Below are positions 17,852 to 26,023 of a stretch of DNA of 64,000 nt, piece after piece. The stretch spans positions 124,001 through 188,000 of the forward strand of contig NZ_JAUSUQ010000003.1 of the NCBI RefSeq assembly GCF_030814135.1, read 5' to 3'. This DNA is from Caldalkalibacillus uzonensis (GTDB lineage: Bacteria > Bacillota > Bacilli > Caldalkalibacillales > Caldalkalibacillaceae). Positions within the stretch are counted from its first letter, which is position 1, and each line of letters starts with the position of its first letter. The translations under genes and the position numbers were made by a program. The notes below the pieces were generated by a model, which ran no database searches, was not told the origin of the DNA, and saw only the letters and a program-made list of their open reading frames with translations.

Positions 17852-18805
17852 TCATCTGTTATCCCCCTGGCGCACGCTCACTTGGGGAATGCCTAAATCA
17901 CTCGCTCCCAGCTTCGATGTTTTTGCTTCAGGATAATAACGTTCAATGATTTGTATGCCTAAGGCAGCTCGACGAACCCGCTCCCGGCACAGCTGAATAT
18001 TGGTTGCTTCCCAATGGAGCCCAGATGGATATACATCAGGATGATTACGCAAACCAAATTTGATATAAACAGGAGCTAATATACGGATCAACTCCGGTAT
18101 TTCATAGTGACGGATGAACCCGCCAAAGTTGTCAGGCACTTCAACATAAAGGTCAATGGGAATATCAATTGCCTGGCGGATGGCTGCCAGCTTGGGAAGG
18201 GTCAACGCCGTGGGCACGTTAAACGTGTCAGCACCCAGGTCCTGTATTATTTTCACAGACACAGGATTGGCAGCGGCTAACTGCACAGAAACTTTGACCA
18301 CAAAATCCTTAGGCAGCAACCCTTTTTCTTTCATTTTCTTAGTCAAATAGAGCAGCCCTTCATCAGCGACTAACGCCCCTCTGAGACCCAGGCTGGCCCC
18401 TCTCTTTAAATCTTCCATGGCATAGACCAACTGATCTGCCCCTTCATGTCTTAAAGCAATAGAAGATCCTGCTTTGGTGAAGGGTTGGGCACTGATATCC
18501 CAGGTTCCTCTCGGGCCCACAAACAAGCTGAGCTCCATGCCCCGCTCAGCGCACATCCGGTTCATCTCTACAATTTCGTCATCAGTCAAGAGCATAATGC
18601 CGCTTCCTTGGGACACACGGTGTACGGTAATTCCATGGCGGTCGATTTCTTCCAGTGTGGCCTCCAAGGCACGAGGGCCTTCAACGCTGGGCAGTTCAAT
18701 CCGATATTGGGCCCCATCAGGAAAGCGTTTCTCTGAGTCAGGAAGTTCGTATAAATCCCGCTCCGGAAAACCCAGTGAGCGAAGGAAGGCTCTTGATTCC
18801 TGCAT
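17852..18805 (-). CDS. TIM-barrel protein resembling the U32-peptidase family, function unknown
   Basis: About 317 residues. The sequence has barrel-like repeats (IRQAIDIPIDLYVEVPDNFGG, APVYIKFGLRNHPDVYPSG) and a block FVVKVSVQLAAANPVSVKIIQDLGADTFNVP similar to U32-like proteins. I see no recognised protease motif. I chose ATG 18805 because AAGGGATG precedes it; a GTG at 18832 lacks a ribosome site. It lies between the YjhG-type dehydratase and the GhrB-like dehydrogenase in the same operon, so a metabolic (sugar-acid) role is more likely than proteolysis. A single conserved His-Glu pair near HWEATNIQL may matter. Confidence 0.5.
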   Translation of the reverse strand: MQESRAFLRSLGFPERDLYELPDSEKRFPDGAQYRIELPSVEGPRALEATLEEIDRHGITVHRVSQGSGIMLLTDDEIVEMNRMCAERGMELSLFVGPRGTWDISAQPFTKAGSSIALRHEGADQLVYAMEDLKRGASLGLRGALVADEGLLYLTKKMKEKGLLPKDFVVKVSVQLAAANPVSVKIIQDLGADTFNVPTALTLPKLAAIRQAIDIPIDLYVEVPDNFGGFIRHYEIPELIRILAPVYIKFGLRNHPDVYPSGLHWEATNIQLCRERVRRAALGIQIIERYYPEAKTSKLGASDLGIPQVSVRQGDNR

Positions 18806-18856
18806 CCTGTTCACATCCCTTTCTTGGTTCACCTTAGTTCATTGATTCAGTTTGGT

Positions 18857-21052
18857 TTAAGTCACTTTTATTGAACGATTTGCTTTTCTTTTGTAAGGAA
18901 TGTCAGCATCCATTTTGACTACTAAGGGTACAACACCATGGGCCGCATCAGTACATCCAGCTAGACGGTTGCCTGGTGCCACCTCTTTCTGGCGCCGTCT
19001 CATACGTTGCTTACGTTCTTCACCTAACTGGGCTCGTTCAGTTTCCAAGTCGCCCTGATACAATTCAACCTGTCCCTCTTGGAACTTTTCTGCGTCGAGC
19101 AGTTCAATCCGTTTAGCCCGGAAACGCAGGAGCAGCAAATCTCCTTCTTGCAGGTAGAGGATTCCTCCTCCTTGGTACGCCTCCGGTGTCATATGACCGA
19201 TAGCTGCACCGTAGGAGACACCGGAGTAGCGTCCATCGCTAATCAATGTAGCCAGTTTCTGTAATTGCCGGTTGGCATTAATGTGCTGCATGGGTGTAAA
19301 CATCTCAGGCATACCGTATGCCTCCGGACCTTGTCCGGCAATGATCACTGCAATTTTTAAAATCTCTTCCTGCACCATACGCTTGAAGAGAGAATCATAG
19401 TCTAAGTTTTGTGCGTTTTGGAACGTCTCCGGCTGATTATGGGCCCACATCTTAAGCAGATGCTCGTGGGCGAAAGTTTTCTTCTGACGAAGGTCATCCA
19501 ACAGGTTGACATTCAAAAGCTGGGCATTGGCCTCATCTTCGTTTTCAAAATAAAGGACAAATGAGACCTTTTCATCAAATTTATCCAGTTGGTGAGTGGG
19601 CATGCCGCTGATCTTGACAACAGCGCTCTCAAAGAAGTTTCCTTCGAGGACATCCACCCCGCTAAACGGGCGTCTCGGTTTGCTGAGAATGATGGGGTTA
19701 TCCTTCACATTGTCAGCGCTTAAGCCCTTTGTATCCGCCAAGCGCTCGGCCCAAGTCTGTCCGGTTACGGTCATGGCATCAGTATCCATGGGAACGCCAT
19801 TATTGAGCAACTCGTAAAAGAGTGTTTCCATTCCCCGAATGAGGCCTGAACAACATTGCTGGGCCAGAACGAAAATGTCTCGCCCCTCGGTCAGGCTATA
19901 ATCAAACAGGTCCGGAATGGGATATTCCTGCTGAATGTCCCGGACATCCCACAGACTAAAGTCATAACCGGCATATAACATAGCTCCAACGATATGCATC
20001 ATCAGATTGCTGGAACCGCCACCGGCACTGTGAATACGAACAGCATTGGCTATGTTAGCCTTGAGCAGCTCTGTTACACTGCACTCCGGACGGTTAATAA
20101 TTCCAAACAGTGATTCGATCGCCGGATTCAATTGTTCCTGGGTAGGCGGCTCTGTCAATAATTCAAGATTAGGGTGAACAAGACCAAAGCCAGCAGTGAT
20201 ATCCCTAGAGCTGTTTCCGGTACCATGAAAAGCACAGATCCCGCCAGCAGCATCACAAGTGTTAACCGCCAATCGCTTTTCAAAATCTTTATGTTGCTCC
20301 GGGGTGATTACCCCTTTTTCAACAGCTCGCAGAAAAACCCCTTGAAAAGCAGTGTTTGAGGAACATTGTAAGATAAAGCTGGAGGCATCCAGAAGATCGT
20401 CAGCGATCTCCGGGTAGCCCATTTTCCGGGCACGCTCTGCCACCTCATGCAACTCGCTCATGAGATCCGCCGGGATTTCTCCTCCTTTAAGCACGTGCGA
20501 AGGAGCAAAGGTGGCAAACAGAGGCGCTTCTCCTCTAATGCGCCGTGTCCGGTCGACCATGGCCAATCCGCTCAACACACCGAGCGGCTGTTTATCACAG
20601 CCTTGAATGACAAAAGCACCATGATAAGAATGGGCTTCCATCTGGTTGGCCACGACTTCAGCGATGGCATTACGGCTTTGGAGAGAATAGCTCATGCCCA
20701 TGTTGCTCTGAGCTGTTCCATCACACAGGACAGGTGTGCTGAAATAAAACGGAACGCCACCCTCTAGCCAGATCTTAAGCGCCGCCCGGGAGACCGTATA
20801 CTGATCCAATATGTGAGCAGGGTGATCGGCAGATCCACCGATAATCGCAATCCGTGGGCAATTTTCTTCCAACCGGTCATAAATTTCCTCCAAAGTCCAA
20901 CCAGGCTGGATATGCTTTGCTTCTTCTCCCAACCATTGCTTCGCTTGATCCAGAAGCCCTGCCACCGTAATCGGCTCATTAGCCTTGCCTTGAACATTTT
21001 CTTTATAAGGATTGACCGGGCTATTGACCCGAGGCCTGTATGGCTTACTCAC
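18857..21052 (-). CDS. IlvD/EDD-family aldonate dehydratase, YjhG/YagF (xylonate dehydratase) type
   Basis: About 731 residues, longer than the roughly 655 of E. coli YjhG. It is an iron-sulfur dehydratase: ligand blocks CDGTAQSNMGMSYSL (about residue 130), QGCDKQPLGVLSG (about 200) and CDAAGGICAFHGTGNSS (about 300) are visible, as is ISDGRYSGVSYGAAIGHMTPEA near the C-terminus. The reading frame opens at 21145, but GTG 21052 has AGGGAGGAG six bases upstream and does not overlap the preceding gene, so I take it as start. The expected reaction is D-xylonate (or another aldonate) to 2-keto-3-deoxy acid, feeding the FAH dehydratase at 4037. Confidence 0.85.
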   Translation of the reverse strand: MSKPYRPRVNSPVNPYKENVQGKANEPITVAGLLDQAKQWLGEEAKHIQPGWTLEEIYDRLEENCPRIAIIGGSADHPAHILDQYTVSRAALKIWLEGGVPFYFSTPVLCDGTAQSNMGMSYSLQSRNAIAEVVANQMEAHSYHGAFVIQGCDKQPLGVLSGLAMVDRTRRIRGEAPLFATFAPSHVLKGGEIPADLMSELHEVAERARKMGYPEIADDLLDASSFILQCSSNTAFQGVFLRAVEKGVITPEQHKDFEKRLAVNTCDAAGGICAFHGTGNSSRDITAGFGLVHPNLELLTEPPTQEQLNPAIESLFGIINRPECSVTELLKANIANAVRIHSAGGGSSNLMMHIVGAMLYAGYDFSLWDVRDIQQEYPIPDLFDYSLTEGRDIFVLAQQCCSGLIRGMETLFYELLNNGVPMDTDAMTVTGQTWAERLADTKGLSADNVKDNPIILSKPRRPFSGVDVLEGNFFESAVVKISGMPTHQLDKFDEKVSFVLYFENEDEANAQLLNVNLLDDLRQKKTFAHEHLLKMWAHNQPETFQNAQNLDYDSLFKRMVQEEILKIAVIIAGQGPEAYGMPEMFTPMQHINANRQLQKLATLISDGRYSGVSYGAAIGHMTPEAYQGGGILYLQEGDLLLLRFRAKRIELLDAEKFQEGQVELYQGDLETERAQLGEERKQRMRRRQKEVAPGNRLAGCTDAAHGVVPLVVKMDADIPYKRKANRSIKVT

Positions 21053-21089
21053 AACTTTCTCCTCCCTTTGCATTATCCTTGTGACAAGT

Positions 21090-22043
21090 CTAGAAGCTGG
21101 GTAAGACACGATGGATGGCAAATTCCGAAAAACCAAGTTCTTCATTCTTAGTCGCTTTGCCGTTGGTTACGTTCCCGATATCAGACAAAATCATCTGACC
21201 GATCTCAGGGATGGTATGCGTCTTTTCCAGGATACCGCTGGCGTCTATATCCAGCTCTTCCCCCATGATGGACATCAGTTCGGGGTCACCGCACACTTTA
21301 ATGACTGGAGAGATGGGAGAGCCAACAGGATTCCCTTCTCCCGTTGCATAAAGAATTAAGCTGGCTCCCCCAGCAATCATCCCGGTAATACCTTCCGCAT
21401 CACTGGTGCCGCCGGCCATCAAGTACTGTCCTTGTTCTCTCGGCTGCTCACCGTACCTTAGTTGGCCATCAATCGTCAGCGTTTCCATTTCTTTTGTGCG
21501 GAGGACGATAGCCCCTTGTTCAGCCAAACGAGCACTGGCCCATTCTACCGCCGGCATCGCCGCTCTTTGGGTTGATGTCGTCTCGTCACCATATTGAATA
21601 CCTATACTTAGCTGATTCCAAGCAATATCTTGTCGAGGCTGTGTGTCAGCGATTGCTTTTAACTTCTTCGCCAACTGAACCCCTTGTTCAATTGTTTTGA
21701 CCGTTCCCCCAGCTTCCTGAATCACCAGCGTTTCCACCGGCTTTCCGGACTTTTCTATCTCTTGGGCCAGACCGTATGGATCAACACTCTCACACCCCAA
21801 ACCAACGACCAGAACGGCTGCCACATTAGGATTCATTCCGAATCCTGCCAACGTCCGCTTGGTCTGCTGAACATCATCCCCTACCTGGGCACAACCGGCC
21901 TGGTTGGCCAGGGTAACTGCCCCCTTCACCTGGGCCGCAATCTGCTCACAGGTTTCCGATGAACACAGGACGGACGGCAGGATAAGAACATGATTCCGTA
22001 TCCCCGCGCGACCATCCGGCCTAACGTATCCTTTTACCATCAT
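21090..22043 (-). CDS. UxaA-family dehydratase paralogue with altered catalytic motif
   Basis: About 317 residues, shorter than the UxaA-type protein at 24253 (382). Both share KGYVRPDGRAGIRNHVL-like starts, NPNVAAVLVVGLG, EITGMIAGGA-like and GNPVGSPISPVIKVCGDPE blocks. However the motif read IGIECGGSDTTSG in the paralogue is IGIQYGDETTSTQ here, and the region GNIRGGLTTIEEKS is missing. The cysteine and Asp lost are in the iron-binding/active-site motif of the family. It may be a regulatory or structural subunit, or act on a different substrate. ATG 22043 has GGGGGA at good spacing. It is followed by the YjhG-type dehydratase. Confidence 0.75.
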   Translation of the reverse strand: MMVKGYVRPDGRAGIRNHVLILPSVLCSSETCEQIAAQVKGAVTLANQAGCAQVGDDVQQTKRTLAGFGMNPNVAAVLVVGLGCESVDPYGLAQEIEKSGKPVETLVIQEAGGTVKTIEQGVQLAKKLKAIADTQPRQDIAWNQLSIGIQYGDETTSTQRAAMPAVEWASARLAEQGAIVLRTKEMETLTIDGQLRYGEQPREQGQYLMAGGTSDAEGITGMIAGGASLILYATGEGNPVGSPISPVIKVCGDPELMSIMGEELDIDASGILEKTHTIPEIGQMILSDIGNVTNGKATKNEELGFSEFAIHRVLPSF

Positions 22044-22086
22044 AGACGTTCCCCCAACTCTCATGGTCTAATCAAGTCATATCTGT

Positions 22087-23373
22087 CTAATCTAGCAAAT
22101 ATCCTTGTTCATCAAAGCGCATTTCTCCAGGCTCAGAGAGAATGGTGATCTTGTCCTGGCTGCGAATTTCATGCAGATAAGCCTCTGAAAGATAGATCTC
22201 ATTCAATTCCAGGGTATTTTTAATTCGGACGATCTTAGCCCGTTCCGGTGTTACCCGGTTACAGGTTTTGAGGGCCACGATAATCGCTTCTTTATCGTTG
22301 TTCATGATAAGCGGCAGCTTAGCCCCTTCCAGCACGGTTGAAGTAATGCAATTCGCATAGGTATAACTGAAATCGATTTTGTTCACACAGTGCAGCGTGG
22401 TCACGTCAGCCATACCAATACCAGTGGCATTGCCATGGGTTTTCTCTGTCAAATCCAGCACGACCACTTTTTGTATCGGCGGAGCGGAAAAGCCGGGAAG
22501 TTTAGATCCGGGCCGGCCTGTGATGTTAGGGTCCATGCCTGAACCGCTAATGTTTTTACCAATTTCATCCACAATTAAAACATCGATTTCTGAAACCAGT
22601 AACTTAGGCATATTTTGCTTAGCTTCAATCAGCAGTGATTTTTCCCGTTCAACAATATCCTCAGCAGGAATCACTTCCAGTTTGGCTGTTTCATCATAGG
22701 CGTTTTCAACAATCCCGATCCCAAAAGCGACAGGGGCCTTTTCAAGAATGGCTTTTCCCGTTTTGGGAATGAGGTCATGGAATTGATCAAATCCATAAGA
22801 ATGAAGGGTAGTAGCCCCTTTATGCTTACCCAGACCGATACCGAGCATCTTAAGCAGTCCGCTCTCAAAATCCCCTTTAAAATCAGTATGGGGCTTAATG
22901 CGATTGACCACCACAATCAAATCGGCCTGTGAGGCCTCCTTATCCAGATAGACAGGCATGCCGTTATCCAACTTGGTCAATTCGACCACATCCATCGAGG
23001 AAATGACCGGAACACCCATCGTTTTCTCGTCGATGCCATAGTCAGCTAAAATCTTAGCCTGGCCTTGAGCGGTTGCACCCCCGTGGCTGCCCATGGCCGG
23101 AACAATAAACGGCTCCGCTCCCCAGGCTTTTAGTTGAGTGATGGTGCTTTTGACAATCGCAGCCAGATTAGCAATCCCACGACTGCCTGCTGCAACCGCC
23201 ACCCGCTTCCCCTGGAAAACATCTGGCACCAATTTGGCCTGCATTTGCTTGACCACTTCACCTTCGATATCTTCCAACCTATCAGCATTAAAGTGCTGTT
23301 TCACCCTCATCATCTTCGGCAAGTCGATCTCATAACCGCCTGCCAGCGGTACATTTACCCGTTCCAAAATCAT
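22087..23373 (-). CDS. LarA-family nickel-pincer racemase/epimerase homologue (DUF2088)
   Basis: About 428 residues from ATG 23373 (GGAGG seven bases upstream). It has the LarA N-terminal domain: AAGSRGIANL (about 61-70), PAMGSHGGAT with His about 97, NRIKPHTDFKGDFESGLLKMLGIGLGKHKGA with His about 162 and Lys about 175-185, and a later His in TLHSYGF. LarA carries a covalently bound nickel-pincer nucleotide on a lysine in this region and racemises lactate; homologues epimerise other 2-hydroxy acids. The location in a sugar-acid operon suggests C2 epimerisation of an aldonate or similar. The cofactor genes larB, larC and larE are elsewhere in the window. The substrate is an inference. Confidence 0.8.
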   Translation of the reverse strand: MILERVNVPLAGGYEIDLPKMMRVKQHFNADRLEDIEGEVVKQMQAKLVPDVFQGKRVAVAAGSRGIANLAAIVKSTITQLKAWGAEPFIVPAMGSHGGATAQGQAKILADYGIDEKTMGVPVISSMDVVELTKLDNGMPVYLDKEASQADLIVVVNRIKPHTDFKGDFESGLLKMLGIGLGKHKGATTLHSYGFDQFHDLIPKTGKAILEKAPVAFGIGIVENAYDETAKLEVIPAEDIVEREKSLLIEAKQNMPKLLVSEIDVLIVDEIGKNISGSGMDPNITGRPGSKLPGFSAPPIQKVVVLDLTEKTHGNATGIGMADVTTLHCVNKIDFSYTYANCITSTVLEGAKLPLIMNNDKEAIIVALKTCNRVTPERAKIVRIKNTLELNEIYLSEAYLHEIRSQDKITILSEPGEMRFDEQGYLLD

Positions 23374-23400
23374 TGTCATTCCTCCACCTTATCTATTTCC

Positions 23401-24159
23401 CTAGTCCATCAACTGCCCGCCGTTCACTTCGATGATTTCCCCTGTTAAATAGTCTGCATAATCGGAGGCCAGGAACAAGATAGCACCCACGGTATCTTGC
23501 GGTGTTCCGGCGCGGCCGAGCGGGATGGTGCTCACCATTTTTTTAAAGACTTCAGGAGCAGTAAACTGCTCGTGAAAAGGTGTATCTATAATCCCAGGTG
23601 CTACACCGTTAACAAGAATATTGTATTCGGCCAAATCTTTGGCTAAAGCGCGGGTTAGAGTGCTGACCCCTCCCTTTGAAGTGGCGTAAGCAATGCTGCC
23701 GAGTCCGCCACCGTTACGTGCTGCCACAGAGGTGGTATTGATCACCTTCGCCTTAGGCTGGGCTTGCAATAACGGCAATGCATATTTGGTAACCAGATAC
23801 ACCGAGGTTAAATTAACATCGATCACCCGCTGCCACAGTTCTTCATCTAACTCGTTCAGCCGCGCCCGTTTAATCATTGAACCCGCATTATTGACTAATA
23901 CATCCAAACGTCCAAACGCTTCCTCGACCTCGCCCACCATTTTCTTCACCTGCTCCCGGTCTGCCACATCCCCTTGCACGAGCAGGGCACGCCGTCCTTG
24001 TTGTTCAATCTCTTGTACCAGCTCCTGGGCCGGCTTCACACTCCGATTGGCATGAACAATCACATCTGCACCATGCTCTGCAAAAGCTAAGGCAGCAGCC
24101 CGACCAATCCCCGTACTGCTCCCTGTCACCCAAACCACTTTTCCCTCAAACTGATACAC
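23401..24159 (-). CDS. Short-chain dehydrogenase/reductase
   Basis: About 252 residues from GTG 24159 (GGGAG ten bases upstream; the frame extends to 24195 without a ribosome site). It has TGSSTGIGRAAA, NNAGSMI, Ser in NTTSVAARN and YxxxK in YATSKGG. After the glycine motif comes VIVHANRSV; the absence of an acidic residue plus Asn-Arg suggests NADP(H). It lies between the UxaA-type dehydratase and the LarA homologue, with 27 bp to the latter. It may oxidise or reduce a sugar or sugar acid in the same pathway. Confidence 0.83.
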   Translation of the reverse strand: MYQFEGKVVWVTGSSTGIGRAAALAFAEHGADVIVHANRSVKPAQELVQEIEQQGRRALLVQGDVADREQVKKMVGEVEEAFGRLDVLVNNAGSMIKRARLNELDEELWQRVIDVNLTSVYLVTKYALPLLQAQPKAKVINTTSVAARNGGGLGSIAYATSKGGVSTLTRALAKDLAEYNILVNGVAPGIIDTPFHEQFTAPEVFKKMVSTIPLGRAGTPQDTVGAILFLASDYADYLTGEIIEVNGGQLMD

Positions 24160-24252
24160 CCTTGGCCATCTCCCTTCTTTTTTCCATCCTCTCAAACTTT
24201 CACCTTACCTGCATGAAAAAGGTTTAACTGACCACGATCCGGCAACAGAGAA

Positions 24253-25401
24253 TCAAATGACTCGGTTAATGGCAAATTCCGTAAAGCCATGTTGCTCCGA
24301 CTTAGTGAAGCGGCCATTAGCCACCTCAACAATGAGATCAAAAATAGATTTGCCTACCTCATCAATCGTCTTTTCTCCTTCGATAATTTTGGACGCATCC
24401 ACATCGATGTTATCGATCATCCTCTTCACTGTTTGAGGATTGCCGCAAACCTTGATCACAGGACAAATCGGTGAGCCGACCGGTGTTCCTCTTCCAGTAG
24501 TAAAAATAATGATCTGGGCACCACCGGCAATCATCCCTGTAACTGATTCAATGTCATAGCCCGGAGAATCCATCAGATAATGACCTGGACTCACAGGTGC
24601 TTCAGCATATTTTAAAACCCCCTGTATGGGAGCAAGACCAGATTTGTATATCGCTCCTAGTGATTTTTCCTCTATGGTGGTCAAACCACCCCGAATATTT
24701 CCAGGACTGGGCTGTGCTCCCCTAAAGTCGACACCGGAGCGCTTTAAGTTTTCTTCATAACGGTAGACGGTCTCTAAAATCTGTTTTCCAACTTCAGGAC
24801 TGGCCGCATTGCGGGCCAGGATATGCTCTGCTCCGATCAGTTCCGGGGTTTCAGATAGAAAAGTGGTTCCCCCTTGTTCCACCAGGAGATCAGAAGCAAC
24901 CCCTGCCGCAGGATTGGCTGCCAACCCGGAAGTGGTATCGGATCCACCACATTCAATCCCGATCATCAAGTTTTCCACACCGACCTCTTCTGTTTGCATA
25001 CGGTCAGCTTCCTGTTTTAATTCCTTCAGCACCTCAATGCCTTTTTTAATGGTCTTGGCCACTCCTCCTTCTTCCTTAATGATCAAAACTTCTGCCCGTT
25101 TCCCTGTCTGACGTATCTCTTCAGCCAGTTGGGCCGCATTAATGTCCTCTCCCCCCAGACCAACCACCAAGACGGCAGCTACGTTAGGATGGGTGCCAAA
25201 CCCCTTTAAAGTTCGCCACACTTGGTCAAAGTCTTCTTGGGCCAAAGTCCGGCCTACCTGGTTAGAGAGAGAAACAGCCTCTTCTGCACCTTTAGCTATG
25301 TACTTAGCTGTTTCAGTACTGGCAATGGTCGTTGGTAAAACAAGAAGATGATTACGGATTCCCACTCGTCCATCCGAACGAACATACCCTTTAAATTTCA
25401 T
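24253..25401 (-). CDS. UxaA-family dehydratase, large (catalytic) subunit
   Basis: A 382-residue protein matching the C-terminal catalytic domain of altronate dehydratase and the large subunits of split enzymes (SuyB-like, galactarate dehydratase-like). It has YVRSDGRVGIRNHLLVLPT at the start, MIGIECGGSDTTSGLAANPA (about residues 150-170), and GRGTPVGSPICPVIKVCGNP toward the end; the cysteines probably bind iron. The small SAF-domain subunit is encoded 36 bp upstream. A sugar acid (altronate, galactarate, fuconate) or sulfolactate is the possible substrate; the neighbours favour a sugar acid. Confidence 0.88.
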   Translation of the reverse strand: MKFKGYVRSDGRVGIRNHLLVLPTTIASTETAKYIAKGAEEAVSLSNQVGRTLAQEDFDQVWRTLKGFGTHPNVAAVLVVGLGGEDINAAQLAEEIRQTGKRAEVLIIKEEGGVAKTIKKGIEVLKELKQEADRMQTEEVGVENLMIGIECGGSDTTSGLAANPAAGVASDLLVEQGGTTFLSETPELIGAEHILARNAASPEVGKQILETVYRYEENLKRSGVDFRGAQPSPGNIRGGLTTIEEKSLGAIYKSGLAPIQGVLKYAEAPVSPGHYLMDSPGYDIESVTGMIAGGAQIIIFTTGRGTPVGSPICPVIKVCGNPQTVKRMIDNIDVDASKIIEGEKTIDEVGKSIFDLIVEVANGRFTKSEQHGFTEFAINRVI

Positions 25402-25437
25402 TTGTCATCGTCTCCTATTCCATCATTAATCTATTGA

Positions 25438-25743
25438 TCAAGCCCCTTGTGCTGTCCCTTTGCCTCTCACGCTATCGACGTTGTGGATATGAACATGTTC
25501 CCCGCAATGGATATCTTGGGTGGCAATGCCGATCTCTTCCCCGTACTTGATTACCGAAGCCCCTTTTGGAATGTCAAGCAGCGCAAATTTGTGTCCAAAA
25601 GGAATGTCATCTAACAGATCAACCTCTGCCATCTCTCCCTGGTTGATCTTAACCCGTCCCTTCTCACCTTTGCTTAAATCACGAACAGCTGTGGCAACAT
25701 TGTCGTTATCTTTCATCTTGACAGCATTCGCTTTATTTGACAC
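25438..25743 (-). CDS. SAF-domain small subunit of UxaA-type dehydratase
   Basis: A 101-residue protein from GTG 25743 (GAGGAGGAG upstream). It matches the SAF domain that forms the N-terminal part of fused UxaA proteins: IPFGHKFALLDIPKGASVIKYGE-like block near residues 50-70, then GIATQDIHCGEHVHIHN with the His/Cys residues expected near the active site. It is first in a leftward operon and partners the large subunit at 24253. Two-gene splits of UxaA are known in other bacteria. Confidence 0.88.
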   Translation of the reverse strand: MSNKANAVKMKDNDNVATAVRDLSKGEKGRVKINQGEMAEVDLLDDIPFGHKFALLDIPKGASVIKYGEEIGIATQDIHCGEHVHIHNVDSVRGKGTAQGA

Positions 25744-25893
25744 GAACTTCTCCTCCTCTTTGTCGTGGTCGTATTATAGGCTGATAGGGCTCCCTTCCCT
25801 CCTCGAACCAAGTTCCTCCATTTAAGTTAAATTGCCCAACCAAACCGGTTTTTATTGATTTTATTCATAGTTTTCACTCTTTTCTTAGTATAT

Positions 25894-25922
25894 AGGATAC
25901 CATTATGCGTACGTTTTGTCAA
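25894..25922 (-). promoter_or_regulatory. Sigma-A-type promoter of the UxaA operon
   Basis: On the minus strand TTGACA (25922-25917), a 17-base spacer and TATCCT (25899-25894) form a good vegetative promoter. The candidate IclR operator lies seven bases upstream of the -35, a position fitting an activator. The transcript would have a leader of about 140 bases. Confidence 0.6.
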
Positions 25923-25928
25923 AACATA

Positions 25929-25945
25929 GTTTTATATTATTGAAC
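25929..25945. promoter_or_regulatory. Candidate IclR operator, copy 5 (UxaA operon)
   Basis: GTTTTATA-T-TATTGAAC: the left half is identical to the perfect copy at 13362, the right half matches 6 of 8. It is placed directly upstream of a TTGACA -35 box. Confidence 0.5.
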
Positions 25946-25959
25946 AATTTAACCATAAC

Positions 25960-25984
25960 AAAAACCCAGCCTTGAAAGGCCAGG
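25960..25984 (-). terminator. Rho-independent terminator after the SMP-30 gene
   Basis: On the minus strand CCTGGCC pairs with GGCTGGG (with wobbles) over a 6-base loop, followed by TTTTTG. It ends the region-2 transcript and insulates the UxaA operon promoter. Confidence 0.75.
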
Positions 25985-26023
25985 TTGCACCGCTACTGAA
26001 TGGATGTAACAACAGTGAGAATC

